Made by a program: the position numbers and the translations under genes. Source: Polytrichum commune (taxonomy: Eukaryota; Streptophyta; Polytrichopsida; Polytrichales; Polytrichaceae). From it: a DNA stretch of 64,000 nt. The notes beneath the pieces were generated by a model. The model worked only from the letters and a program-made list of their open reading frames with translations, was not told where the DNA came from and made no database searches. The stretch covers positions 59,657,554 through 59,721,553 of the forward strand of contig OX485803.1 of the NCBI GenBank assembly GCA_950295325.1, written 5' to 3'. Below, one piece after another: positions 45,390-57,059 of the stretch; positions within the stretch are counted from its first letter, which is position 1; each line of letters starts with the position of its first letter.

Positions 45390-46290
45390 TCCACGATGAG
45401 CTTTTTTTGGTCAAAGACTGGGGATAACCTCATTTCCCAAACCAACTACGAAGGTCGAAGCAATGAGGTGAGCTTATCCTTCACCTCTTCAAGAAGAAAT
45501 CGCGAGTGTCAAAAGCTGGATTAAGTTAGCTTTCTGCACATCGGCACAGCCATATGCATATGTTCGACTGGGGTTGTAGGTTGCGATTTTGACGAAGACA
45601 AAGGATGCCATTTCACTTACATTAGCGCCAGCGATAAAACCATGGATCCTACTATGCGGAGAATCTTTAGGAATATGCCCTCACATCCGGAACAACTACG
45701 AAGCTCGAATTAATAAGGTGGGCCTAACTTATAAGCCTGCAAGAATGCGCCGGCGCATCAAAGACTGGGCATACTGTTTCACTTACAAATAGCGCCAGCG
45801 ATGGACACATGGATCCTAAATTGCAGAGTTTAAGAAACTATCCTCGTTTCCAAATTTACTATGAGGGTCGAAGCAATAAGGAGAGCTTGTCCTTCACCTC
45901 TGCAAGAGTTAATGTAGAAAGTAGAGCTGAGTTGAAAATACTTCCTGCACATGGGCACATCGAAAGACCAGGGGTACTGTTTCAATTGTCCTCGTAGCGA
46001 TAGACACATAGATCCTAATTCGCACAGATTTTTTTAGTACATTTCCTAATATCCAGAGCTACCGCTAAGGAAACAGGGTTATGATTCCTGCATACCGACA
46101 CAACTAAGACTGGGGATAAAGTTTCACTTGCATCAGCAGGAACAGACACATGGACCGATCCCAAATTGCAGCTACCATAGTAATACGTATCGAAGCAAAT
46201 GAAGTGAGCCTATCCTTCACCTCTGCAAGAAACCGCGTAACGTCAAAAACTGGGTTAAGTGAGCTTTCTGCCATGCCCACATGTTGAACT
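45390..46290. repeat. Degenerate tandem units upstream of the lectin start codon
   Basis: Four to five units of about 150-230 bp each contain variants of GACTGGGGATAA, AACTACGAAGGTCGAAGCAA, GTGAGCTTATCCTTCACCTC, TGCAAGA and GTTAGCTTTCTGCACAT. They lie in the presumed promoter or 5' UTR of the minus-strand lectin gene. Short + frames at 45,589-45,997 come from these units and are not genes. Confidence 0.65.
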
Positions 46291-46845
46291 GCGGTTGGTG
46301 CATATCGGCCGACATAAGGAGCTATGTGCAGTCAACAATGGTAGGTATTATCTCCACCTAGTGACAAAGATGCACAAATACGAGTATCTCATTGGAAATG
46401 GTGATGGACATGGCTTGAGATTCTAGCACTAAGCTCGTAGTTGAGCATCCTCAACTGTAAGGGAAAACAATGAACATCCAGAAAAACACATGTAAAAACA
46501 TCGACCCCCACACAAACACAACCACAGAAGCTCAAGAAAGGCAATGAACCTCAACCGTGCAGATCACCTCTGAGCTAAGGGATATCCCAAAACCAAGAGC
46601 AATTCAGGAAAAGGACGCAAAGTTGCAGGCAGAGAGGTATACCTTCACAAACCCAACAACCGATCCAACCACGTATAGTACCAAAACACAAAACCACAGA
46701 AAGCCGCGCAAGATTTCACATCCTACTCTTTGGAATCCTAAATTGCATCCACAGCAACCTCAGACCATCAGGGGATCAACCACATCATCTGCAGACTGCA
46801 ACAACCAATGTGGTCGCAAGACACACCTTTGATCACCAAAGTGGC

Positions 46846-46972
46846 GCAAACTTCAGGGGATTGATCTTGACTTCGAGCGTGTGGGAGTGGCTTTGGCTAC
46901 GATGGAGCAGCAATTTGTGAGGAACTTGGAGGACGAGTGGGGACAAGGAACACATGTTATTAACTTACATAA
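46846..46972 (+). other. Possible orphan exon fragment
   Basis: After TTCAG the + strand reads GIDLDFERVGVALATMEQQ then FVRNLEDEWGQGTHVINL, with a codon composition unlike the surrounding AT-rich DNA. No family is recognised and no partner exon was found. It may be a gene relic or a chance frame. Confidence 0.2.
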
Positions 46973-47074
46973 ATACTGGGTGTGTCGCAAAGCTTTTCAG
47001 GTTAACCTAATTTTACCATTGGATTCCTAACAGGTACAATTGCAGCGTGTGAAGGCAGAAGAAAAATTATATCC

Positions 47075-47870
47075 AGGCAGTGGCAGGTCAGTTAGGACTA
47101 CTGTTCTCCCTCTTTAGTATGACACGTTTGGGAAACACAAAAAAAAAGTCGTATTATCAAGGTGTCGTCTTCTCATTAATACGACAAATGGCGTAAAGTT
47201 GTCGTGTTATTGAGGGAATACAAAAACATAAGTAATATGAGCTTTAAAATATATACAAGAAGTTTAAGCAATATAGATGGTATGAAATATTAACTTATAA
47301 CTTCGAACGAATACAAACATTCTCAAGAACTCTTGAAATAGCGTAGGAGTCCAAAGATCTATGGTGTTGCCTACTCAAGTTAGCAATTGTCATCTTATCT
47401 AAATTCCCTACTAATTTTTGAAAACTAATAATTTCATTAACACCAAAATATAAAGAGTTCTCTAATAAGAAACTAGACAATAATGATGCATGACGTTTAG
47501 CATCACTAAGCTTGACTGTGGGTGGAGCAACATCATCCACGTCTACTGAATCTAAATTAACACTAAGATCAAAGTCTTGTGCATAAATGGTTCCCAAAGC
47601 AGCATCCACCAACTCATCAGTACTCAATTCTAGCTCAGTACCCAAGTAGTCCCCAAGTGAAAATGGATGTATTTTAGATGTACATAACATGTACATAACA
47701 TGGATGAAAGGAATTCTAGCATTAACTAAATCTTTAATATGACAAAACGGATGTCGCATTATCAAGTGTTGTAGTCATATAAAAGAGGGAGTTTTGAACT
47801 AAAAAGTTTGGTCTTGCAAAAATGTGTCATAATATCGAGGGTGTCGTATTAATGAGGTTAGATTGCACTA
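47075..47870 (-). mobile_element. Relic of a Tigger/pogo-type (Tc1/mariner superfamily) element
   Basis: The minus-strand frame 47,765-47,295 ends with LLSSFLLENSLYFGVNEIIS, FQKLVGNLDKMTIANLSRQH and HRSLDSYAISRVL. This is the distinctive C-terminal tail of Tigger/pogo (CENP-B-like) transposases. The catalytic DDE core is absent. Degenerate inverted ends flank it: CCTCTTTAGTATGACACG near 47,110 against GGTGTCGTATTAATGAGG at about 47,839, plus inner TCGTATTATCAAGGTGTCG-type repeats. It is a deletion derivative and inactive. Confidence 0.65.
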
Positions 47871-47979
47871 TAATATACAATATATACATATAGCATTGTG
47901 TGATTCCAAATAGTAAGTGACACTAAATATCATATTTAGTGTACTTTTCATAATGAGATGCTTATATTTTACATGTGCG

Positions 47980-48190
47980 TGGTTAGGTGAGGATCGAAGC
48001 GCAAACACCATAAAGACACGTATTTAAAAGAGATTGGACTACGACTTCAAATTTTATTAACTACCCCACACTCAATGGAGAGAAGGAATTATCACACATG
48101 AGCGTACCTCTCATTCATCCAACATAAGAAAGCTTTGAAACAGTACACAACCCGGAGGTTCCTCCTTGAAAAAGAGATTGCTCTTCAATA
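47980..48190 (-). repeat. Copy of dispersed family R2 (reverse)
   Basis: AAACACCATAAAGACACGTA and AGATTGGACTACGACTTCAAA match 4,155-4,210 closely and the other R2 copies in reverse. The palindromic ACACTAAATATCATATTTAGTGTA at 47,924-47,945 lies just beside it. Confidence 0.65.
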
Positions 48191-49055
48191 GTGAACACAA
48201 TTGGGATGACCTATTTACCCAATGAAAGAATCGACAAACACTCATTTCCGATAATCGTAAATAAATCATAGTAAATCCGATTTCACATCATAATTAGCTT
48301 CCAAAACCTCGAATTAGTCTAATCCAAATCAGTTGAGATGAATCAACCACAAACCTATAGGGAGTCCAGTTTTTATGCTGAATGGATGAGATGTATGTTT
48401 GTATGCGATAATTCTCTCTCCCCCAGTAGTGGACTACTCTACTACAACCCATTCAGGTCAAAGTACTACTACTGCTATTACATCATCAGTCTATGTTGTG
48501 TAATCACCATAGCTGCTGAGCCTATATAGCTAGTGGCTGCTTAGTTTCTCCGCATCCACGTGCGCCCTCCATGTGGAAGATAGGCCGGGATACACATGAT
48601 TCCACACTCGCCTATAAAGTATAAAGTAACTTATGAAGCTATGAAGCCACATGGAAGGCATGGAACGCGGTTGGTTGGTTGGTTGATTTTATGCTATTTA
48701 ATGCGCTATGGATGCTTTCTTCGTGCCCCAAACTCATGCCCCGATCACACCAAACTTTCCATCCAGTTCCAACCGTGAAATTGCTGGGGATTATGTTGAG
48801 AAATAGATGTTGGCCCATCACTTCTCACATTATTAGAGTCGTAAATGCTGACGGATGATGCCATAAGTGACTGGTGTGATCAACCCCTTAAAGTGGTTGC
48901 GGTGCTATGCCACACTGACTCTCAAAATTGAGTCCGTGACTCACTACATCACTTTCAAAGTCTCGTGTTTATTGCTGAAGTAAAGATGGAGAGGTAGTGT
49001 TTTGAAGAGAATTGTATACGTTGACTTGGTTTTGTAACTTACGTTCACCTATAGA

Positions 49056-49973
49056 TCAATAATTTGGCCACCCTCCTTTAGAAGCTACAACAACTTGGAT
49101 ACGATTGGGCATGCTATGATAGAACTTTTGACACTTGCTTAGGAGTGATGGAGTGGAAAGAAGCTTGCGCATGCTCCCACAATTGAATCGTTCCTTTGGT
49201 TGGTGTTGGATACTCATTTAATTCCGTTTCAAAAATGCCCACGCAAAATTAGGTTTAGGCCAAGTGATTGAGGAGGCCAGGTAAGTACATCCAAATTTTG
49301 CATTGACAACCACTGCTTGACTAATTTTGTGCTATGTTTAGGATTTGTTATGACATAAGAATGACAATGACATTTTTGCATTGTCATGTTTGGGATGCAT
49401 ATGACACGAGAAGGGTTGAAATGGTGCCAATCAATTGTCTTCGTAACACCATCTTGAAGAATGTTAAGATACAAGGCTTGTGTCATCTTCCCTTCTATCT
49501 CGCACATGTTACCCATGCCACCTGAAAGTCATACAACCCCACACAAAAATTACACTACCTCCATGTTTAATGCTCTGACTCACATGTTGAGCTTGTAATT
49601 GAGATTCTCCATCCCTCATCCAACACCAAGCGCGACCATCATATTGAAATTGATGGATCTTAGTCTCATCAACAAAAATTACCCTATACCAATCATGGAT
49701 AATCCAATTTTGATGAGGTTGAGCAAATTCCAACTTGCAACGCACATTCTTGGCCGTGAGCAACAACTTCTTCTACTTCTCTCATGGCCCAAGACCTACT
49801 TCATAAAGTGCATGACTCATTATATTGGTGCCCACTACCGCATTTAAGTGCTCACTCAAAGCATTCCTCACGTCTACAACATTATCTAGTCCACCAACTA
49901 TGAAGGCTTTTACACACGCTCGTTGTTGAGTAGGGGTGATGCTTCTTGGGCACCCTCTTCTTGAAGGCTCCAC
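49056..49973 (-). pseudogene. Degenerate Tc1-type (DD34E) transposase
   Basis: Minus-strand frames in order. 49,973-49,782: helix-turn-helix end, GCPRSITPTQQRACVKAFI. 49,766-49,509: LTAKNVRCKLEFAQPHQNW, VIFVDETKIHQFQYDGRAW with the first catalytic Asp, and GGSVIFVWGCMTFRWHG. 49,516-49,229: TNPKHSTKLVKQWLSMQNL, DVLTWPPQSLGLNLI. Down to a stop at 49,056: SMPNRIQVVVASKGGWPNY, which matches the usual Tc1 C-terminus. Where Tc1 has Asp before NDPKH, Ile is present; 34 residues later, where Glu is expected, Leu is present. So the DD34E spacing is kept but two of three catalytic residues are lost, and there are frameshifts. TATAGATCAATAATTTGGCC at 49,052 is a plausible terminal end; the other end was not found. 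Confidence 0.8.
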
Positions 49974-50829
49974 ATGAGGAGCACACTCTCTACAAATCCT
50001 AGAGCATGTATTGAGAGATACCCAACATGGCTATAGCAACCTTTTATCCTCTAGTAATGTTCTCATGGGCAAGAAAACCTTCACAACTATAAAAGAAAAT
50101 GTCCTAGGAGACCACACTACTAACCATAAGTGAGAAGAAGAACCCTAGGCAACACTGTGAACTTATTCTTGCAATTGAAGGTGAGCGAAGAAAATCGTTT
50201 CAAAATTGAGTCAATAGACTTAAGTTCATTTGAAATGCAATTACTCTCTTGTTGCCATTGTACTCAAGCTAACATTTGGAAGGACAATGGCCAACTTGGT
50301 TGTGCATCCGACCCAATTTACAGTTTGGCAAAAAGGTCAATACTCTTCCTTAATGACTTCCCATAAATTTGTTGTTTTGCCACGTTCCTATAATTAGGAA
50401 TATAATTACGTAAACTTCATGCACCAATTGTATGAAGTGATTGACCAAAACAAAGAAGGATATCTAGTTGAGTGATCCAAATGCATGTATCACATACACG
50501 TAGACAAAACGACTGTTGGCGCATGTTAGATCACATTGAGTATCAGAGATCTTTGATTTGGGCTCTTCCTTCAGGTGTAATTTTGAATTCAATTTTGACT
50601 AAGAAAAAAAAATCTCCATGACAAATAACTAATCCAAATCCATATGCAAGGTTTTGGAGAATCCATACATGAAAAACATGAACCATCAATGTCATTTGAA
50701 CTAATTTTCAAGGATGAGTTTGAGTTAGTCGACAAAAACAATAGTGAAGGATGAAGACTTGTGTTTCAATCGACCAATCCATACCTAGTACTCAAAAATT
50801 GACCTCTAATGTTTTGGACGACCAACCAA

Positions 50830-51015
50830 AACCTGCTAACCCTAAATCATGGACCATGGTTTCAATCAAACAACCATAACCAACATACTGAGTATTTGGG
50901 TTCAAGTTTATGGTCAACCAACTAAAACCCGCACACCATGTATTTGAGGTCAGGGTTTTGGTTGACCAATTGAAACCTACATACCAAGTGCTTAGGTTTA
51001 GAGTTTTGGTCTATC
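50830..51015. repeat. Degenerate tandem motif GGTTTTGGTTGACCAACTRAAACC
   Basis: About three to four units of about 60 bp with variants of GGTCAACCAACTAAAACC, ACATACCAAGT and ATTTGAGGTT. Not coding. Confidence 0.5.
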
Positions 51016-52190
51016 AACCACCACCCTCCATATGTTCATATAGACTATACAACAGATAGATAGATATGAACACCTGCCTCCTTTTTAAGGGGGGCCGGCG
51101 TGAATAGAGTGTTTGTTCGTCTCGACAATGAGCCAGAGCCCAAAAGACTATACAACATAATAGAAGAGCGCGAACACAAAGTGTACACGCACATGTGTAT
51201 ACGCCTTCCAGAGAGAAGACGCTCTGAGAGCTCAACGAGGAGAAAAACATAATGGACCAAATTTTACAAGGAGGTGTGGTATTGATTTTTTGTTTGTTCT
51301 AAACTCAATCACAAATTAGGTGGGAATAGGCCACAATGTGGACCAAATGTTCTAAGTACATAGGTTTGAATAGGCTATGACCTCGAGATTTCGCGAAGTA
51401 TGGATGACAAAGACCATAGCTTGATAGGAATGTATTTGAATTTTGATATTTACACATGTGCTATAAAATTTGTATATGGCTAGGAACTTTTGGCAAGAAG
51501 AAAGAGATCTTAATATTTACCTAACATCAAAATTTTGTTGGAACTCATCTCTATTTAGAATTGAGGAATTGAGATTTGATTATGGCTTTTGCATGTAGCA
51601 AGCTACGAGGGATTCATAGTTGCTAAGCTATTGACTGATGTTAGATTAATTAACATAGGTCCAGGATGATTGTAATGGATTGATAAGACTTAGTTCTATA
51701 TTCCACCTTGGAATTCCATTTGAATTGGGGTTTTTTCCATGAGGTCCTACATGAGAGATTCTTTGACCTTGATTACAAATTCCTTTTGTGTGTGAAGGTT
51801 TTGTTGAAAATTATAATTCAATTTATGGTCTTTGTGTTGGTGAGTTGATCATGAGATCCATGAGTGTTTGAATCATAGACTAGGTCATATTGTATAAGGG
51901 GTTGATATCTTATAAACAGAGAAGAGGAAAAGGTAATGTACCATGAGTGTTTCCTAGGGTTTGTTCATTTTAAAAATATGAACTGCATTTTGGCTCCACT
52001 ACTGGGGAAGGCTTCGACTGATTTAAGTCTAGGCATGCAAGTCTATTAGGAATTCTTGGTAGGCTAGAATCTTGAGCGAGAAGTTTAAACTACAATATTA
52101 AGAAATCCAAAAGAAAAATAAATAAGTGTACAAATTATTTATTGTATTTCTAGAATCCTAAACTGATCATTTAAATTTTAAAATTGCAAA
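51016..52190. other. Intergenic DNA, no gene seen
   Basis: A+T-rich sequence with no recognised repeats apart from short homopolymers. Confidence 0.35.
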
Positions 52191-52199
52191 AGAACAAGT

Positions 52200-52560
52200 G
52201 ACTGGAACCGAGAGCAATAATCTAATTTGTGGATACATTCAATTTTTGGAAGGTTGATGGATATAGAGATACACCCAATTGTATTTTTAAATATTAACCA
52301 TTCGAACTTTTAAATCTAATTTGGAAAAGCAAAGTTCAATAGGATATGAAGAAGTTGTTAATATAATTTTAAAACAAGTTCATGAACTCCAACTTATTAC
52401 AAATGTTGATTTATTAGTTAGTATAAGCTAATTTGAGAATGTTTGTCAAAAGAAGATTCACCTAAGAAAAGTGTGTTGGACTTGTAGATGTTTTGGACAC
52501 TATTCAAATGATTGTGAAGTACATATATACAAACTTAATGGACATTATAACATATGTGTT
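52200..52560 (+). pseudogene. Gag-like relic with a CCHC zinc knuckle
   Basis: In one + frame, past several stops, the sequence reads EEVVNIILKQVHELQLITNV, then RKVCWTCRCFGHYSNDCEVH. The spacing C-x2-C-x4-H-x4-C is that of a retroelement nucleocapsid zinc knuckle. It is probably the remnant of an LTR retrotransposon or of another reverse-transcribing element. No protease, RT or LTR was seen nearby. Confidence 0.45.
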
Positions 52561-52699
52561 ATTTCCAATATTGTCTTCGGTTTGGGTTGTCCTACCGAAA
52601 CCATCTTAATTTGAGTTCTTATTTGAGTTGAGCCCTTCATTTTTGCATGAATTGATGTAATCACCACTCTTCAACGTGCTCATGTGCAAGTTTCACTCA

Positions 52700-52960
52700 C
52701 CATTCCCCAATATCATGGGATTTTTCTATGTTCTTATATACGTAAATGTCTCAAAATGCTCAAAAAGTCTCAAATCACCGTTATAATGATAATGGCAATG
52801 CCACACTACGTCATACATATACATATAAAAGTGGACACCAAAAAGACATGTATTTTAATTAAAGAGATTGGACTAAGTGCTCAAAATTTGTTAACCTTTC
52901 TAGGTTCAATAGTAGACATAAATAGGGGGGGGGCATGTATGTTCTTTTCAACATGGGTAC
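52700..52960 (-). repeat. Copy of dispersed family R2 (reverse)
   Basis: GTGGACACCAAAAAGACATG, AAAGAGATTGGACTAAGTGC and AAATTTGTTAAC match the other reverse copies. Confidence 0.6.
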
Positions 52961-53689
52961 CCACCAATTGACCCACATGACTCCAAGGTGACAAAACCAC
53001 AACCCACTTTCATACTTAAAAACTCCTTAAGCCCCACAGTACCACAAATTACATAGGTTGCCTCTATGGTCATGATTACTTTGGATAGAGCCCACCCCCG
53101 GAAAGGGGAAGTAACATGCAGACAAAGAGGTTTATTTATTTATTTTAGTTATGCTTGCTCCATCTAGAGTTGGTGTTTATATCAAACTATGTTCATTCAC
53201 CAAAAAGTGAGACTCTCACTTCAATAATGAACAAGACATTCATATGAGCTTTAAAGTTATGACGAAAATTGCTACGGCTTCAATTTGGATTTGATAATAT
53301 TCTTTAACTAGAGTCAAATCACCTCTTCGTGATCACATCCTTGTATAGGGTAATGGAATTTGGATCAAGCTAGGATTGAATTTGGATATATCATGCTGGA
53401 ATCCATAGTGGCATGACACATGTCCTTGGTTTTGAGTGCCAAAGTGAGGAGGAATTTTGTCTCAAAATGAGCAGTTATGGTAAACTCTAGACATTGGGTA
53501 ATACTTCTAGACCAACTTTTGGCTTAAATGTTTTACAATAATTCCGGTTTCATAATTGAAAATATTGAAAATTTCACAATCGTCCTGATTCCTATCTTCC
53601 TACGTGGGAACAAAATGCACCGCCTTGTACTTCTCCATACCTGACGCATGATCTCATAAGCAAACGGTTATGGCGCCTCCACCACTACA

Positions 53690-54330
53690 GTGGCCATGTT
53701 TCGTATTCGAGGAGAAGCGGATGCAGAGCGAATCGTGTCTGTGTTAGGCTCACTTAATTATTAGGGTTTGGTTGCTCATCCTCCGACTTGCAACGTTCCA
53801 ACCACCACGGACAGAGTCAGTCACGATGCATGGCTTGCAATGTGGCACAAATCCAACAAACTGTCTCTGGGATCGGATATCTCTCGTTCTGACCTTGAAG
53901 GTACTAAGCAACTCAAGGCACTCCAAGTGTCACGAAAGTTACAGGAAACCTGACACGGCTGCCACTGCAACTGCTCTCGCGCTCAGTACTTGTGATGCAT
54001 CAGAAGATAAGCTAAGTTAGGTGCCGTGAATTTGACGCGATAGCAACTCCCCTGTAAACAAGGTAATAGTCACTGCAAAGTAGACACATGCAGGAGGGGC
54101 TTGAATGGTTGCTTCCTCCCCACTGAGCCCAGTTCTCCCAGGACATCACATACCGTGTGGTCGGTTGTTACACGATGCTTGGCGAATCCAAATCGAGCCC
54201 AGGGCCACCGGTTCCATGCTCGGAGTTCATATGAATATCTCGTTCAGTATCAACTTCGCGAAGATTCTCTATCTTCTCCAAAATATCGTGCACATGGTGC
54301 CTTCAATCTAGTCGACTGTAGAGCCTAGAG
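53690..54330. other. GC-richer island with short open frames, function unknown
   Basis: The base composition is higher in G+C than the surroundings, as at the gene starts in this window. + frames at 53,768-53,953 and 54,101-54,328 have no recognisable domain and no shared splice logic. It could be a promoter or non-coding first exon of a gene to the right, or part of an old LTR. Confidence 0.3.
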
Positions 54331-54739
54331 TTGTTAACAGGTTGTGAGCATGTCTCTTTTGTGTACATGTCTATGTTCTTGTTTGTTTTTTAGATTCAAA
54401 ACTGACTCAACACAAATACAGGTTTCCAATGAAGAGAAGCATCCGAATTAGGCGTGCTTACCTTTTTGTGAGTACTATATGCTCAGTTTCAACCAATGAC
54501 ATATGACATGTGGCACTCCTTTGGGCAAACAGCAAGTGTTACAAGCCCACCTAATCTGACCTTCGTGGAGGGTACTGTGTGGATAGTAAACTAATTAAGT
54601 AAGTATACTTGGGGACACAGAAGATTTATTAGTTTATGATGCTTGTCTAAACTATGCAGATCATCATAGCATACTTTACAAGTGGCCTGTGATTCACAAT
54701 GAAATGCAAACGCACTGCTTACGAAATGGACCCACAGAC

Positions 54740-54832
54740 AAACACTTCTAACCACAGTGTCTGGGGAGATTTTTGGGCATAATCGGTCAAATCCAAGTGT
54801 TTCCAAGTCCGATCGGTTACATGTTTTGATGA
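54740..54832 (-). repeat. Dispersed repeat R3
   Basis: The reverse complement matches 21,375-21,470 with few differences: CATGTAACCGATCGGACTTG, GGAAACACTTGGATTTGACC and AATCTCCCCAGACACAGT. Confidence 0.75.
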
Positions 54833-55029
54833 TCTTCTGCTTCATCTCTATTAAAGTGGGGTTTATTTTATAGATCCCTCTAAAATGATCAGTAATTTTC
54901 TGGAAGTCTTGAACTTCATCCTGGTTATTTCTCAAACTCAAACCTGTTCATCTGTAACTAGCGGTCGGTTCTCCTCATTCATTGTCTCGCCAACTCAGGG
55001 TCACATCCAATGTACCCGGTATAAGTGCA

Positions 55030-55464
55030 TTGATTATCCCATTTAGTGTGTACAATACTTATTCATGAAACAACGCATTGTTTTGCCAAATCTCAAAATT
55101 AGTGAGGGTTGAAATTCATTTTCTGAGTGATACTAAATTCATGAATATACAATATCCTCATTTACCATAGATTTCATGAACACCATTGCGTGCTCTAAGG
55201 TGTTTGTATAGTGATAAGAAAGTTATATGCAAACATATACTTGTTAGTGCAAAGAGCAACGATATATTTTCAAATCATCACAAATGAATTACATCAAAAC
55301 TCAAGCTTGTTAGCATGAATGTAACAACAAGACACTTCTGGCTCCCAAAACCTAGATCTTTTGGGTGGCACTAAATTCATATCATAAAGAAATTTAGTAT
55401 CACCTTCATTGACTTCCCACACGTTCTATTAGCTTGCCCTTGCTAAATGGGATAATTAGTGTAG
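55030..55464. mobile_element. MITE-like element related to copy 2 (copy 4, left end worn)
   Basis: Right end GCTAAATGGGATAATTAGTG then TAG is the inverse of the left GATTATCCCATTTAG; the outer CTACACTA is missing on the left. Interior motifs GAGTGATACTAAATTCATGA, TTACCATAGATTTCATGAAC and GGGTGGCACTAAATTCATA match the element at 14,670-15,041 in order. Confidence 0.65.
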
Positions 55465-55599
55465 TCCCATGTGCCTATTAGTCTCATCCACTCGTGCAAT
55501 TTGGTTTTCTAACACCTATCAAGGTGGTGATAATAAAAATTGATTCCCATAGGCAGGTGGTTGATTCATCTTAAATTAAGTTCACTAGACTAATTTGGA

Positions 55600-57010
55600 C
55601 GGCTCCTCATATGCCGGCCGTGATGGTGATTAGGAGGTTGATTTTCCACCTTGCAATTCTAAGTGTTTGGATGAGTGTGTTATATTTTTTCTCTAATGGC
55701 GGTGGTGGAAAATTTATTGTGGCAGTATCTGAATTCTAAGATTTGTATAATATTTGTGGGGTTGGGATTAGGGGTGGTTGGCTATGAATGAGGGCTCCTA
55801 ATACACATCGAATGTCTAGTCTTAGATGGGCCATATCCCAATGCCATCCATGTACATGGGTGAGGGAGCATGTGCATTGTAGTAGCCATTCCAAGACTGT
55901 TATATATTTTGGGGTTGCGAGTTTTGATTTCCTGCATTGATAAAAGTGCAGAATCTTGTATGTTTGTTCGACTGAAGTGTGTGTGGTATTTGGTGGATGA
56001 CGTTGTTATGATTGACTATGTGGAGTCCTTTTATGTGTTGGTTCGAACATGTGGATAGTAAGTGCACTTATGTGTCAATTTTCTTATTTGGGCATAGTAA
56101 GCATTCCGGGTTTGGGTGTATGATTGACCAACACATGTTTTTCTTTTCTTTTCTTTTCTTTTCTTTTCTTCTTGTTGTGGTTACCCATGTATTTAAAGGT
56201 ACTTGGGACTTTAGTCACATTTTAGTATCTGTGTTATTTGTGCACATAAAATGCTAGGGGGCTTTCCAATATTGGTTTGAAAGTTTGTGGTTGATTTGTT
56301 CATTAGAGACCCATTTGTAGACATAGGTGAACTTGGCTTTCGCAATTTTCTAGTTCCATTTTGTGGTGTTCTTTGTTTATGTATGGTTGTAGGTTTCGTA
56401 TTTTTCCTTGATGTGCTCCCATTGGAATTTTGTTGAGCCAATAGGATTTAGTGTGTGCTATGTATATCTAGGGTGAAGGGTAATTCCATTGTTTGTTGGT
56501 TGGTCAACTATCTCATTTCCTATAATTTCAATGTGGGTTATAACCTTTTACATTGTTATTTTGTAGGTGCATCATATAGTTTGGTTAACTAGGGTTGAGG
56601 TGAGAAGTTTGTTAGGATGGTCGTGTTCAGATGATGGATGCCTTATACAGTTGTTGATGAAGTAGATATTATCGAGGTTAATGATTAGTATGAAGGTATC
56701 TAGTGAGTGACATTTTGCAGCAGTTAGAGCGATAAGTATGGTGTATAACTATGCTCAAATCATGTTCAGTAGGCGAGGAAGTGTTCTACAAATCAAACAT
56801 CGTTGTTTGGGTTATAGATGCATGAGTTGACTAAATCATATGTACTGTTTTCATATAGTAGTATAAATGGGTCGTTTATATAAATGCCTTGTTGAAGGTT
56901 GTATTGAAGATTTTTATGTTATAGAGTGCAATGGATGGTGGGGGTGGAGGTGGTGGTGGGGAGGGGATGTGACATTCTTGAATGTTGTTGAGATATATCA
57001 AGCTCACATA
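55600..57010 (-). mobile_element. Degenerate RNase H LINE, copy B
   Basis: The minus strand aligns with the LINE at 17.8-18.65 kb. RNase H pieces IHTNHLDNIYFINN-like, SSEHDHPNKLLTS and HIEIIGNEIVD correspond to IFTNSLNNIFLINN, TSQHHHPDKLLIA and HVGIIGNEIAD. Then KAKFTYVYKWVSNEQINHKL, SNQYWKAP corresponds to TKFPYVDKWLLNTQIHQKL, SNHFWKNE. Then WSIIHPNPECLLCPNK, HLLSTCSNQHIKGL and SNKHTRFCTFINAGNQN match the Cys/His tail. Stops and frameshifts are numerous. A (TTTTC)n run at 56,141-56,168 interrupts it. Confidence 0.7.
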
Positions 57011-57059
57011 GGAGCATGTCCTAAAACAAACAAAACCTATTCTTGCTTTCCGTAATCGG

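Noticed and set aside
55870-57055. Short + frames between 55.9 and 57.1 kb
   Set aside because: They are antisense to the minus-strand LINE copy B, whose alignment with copy A explains the sequence.
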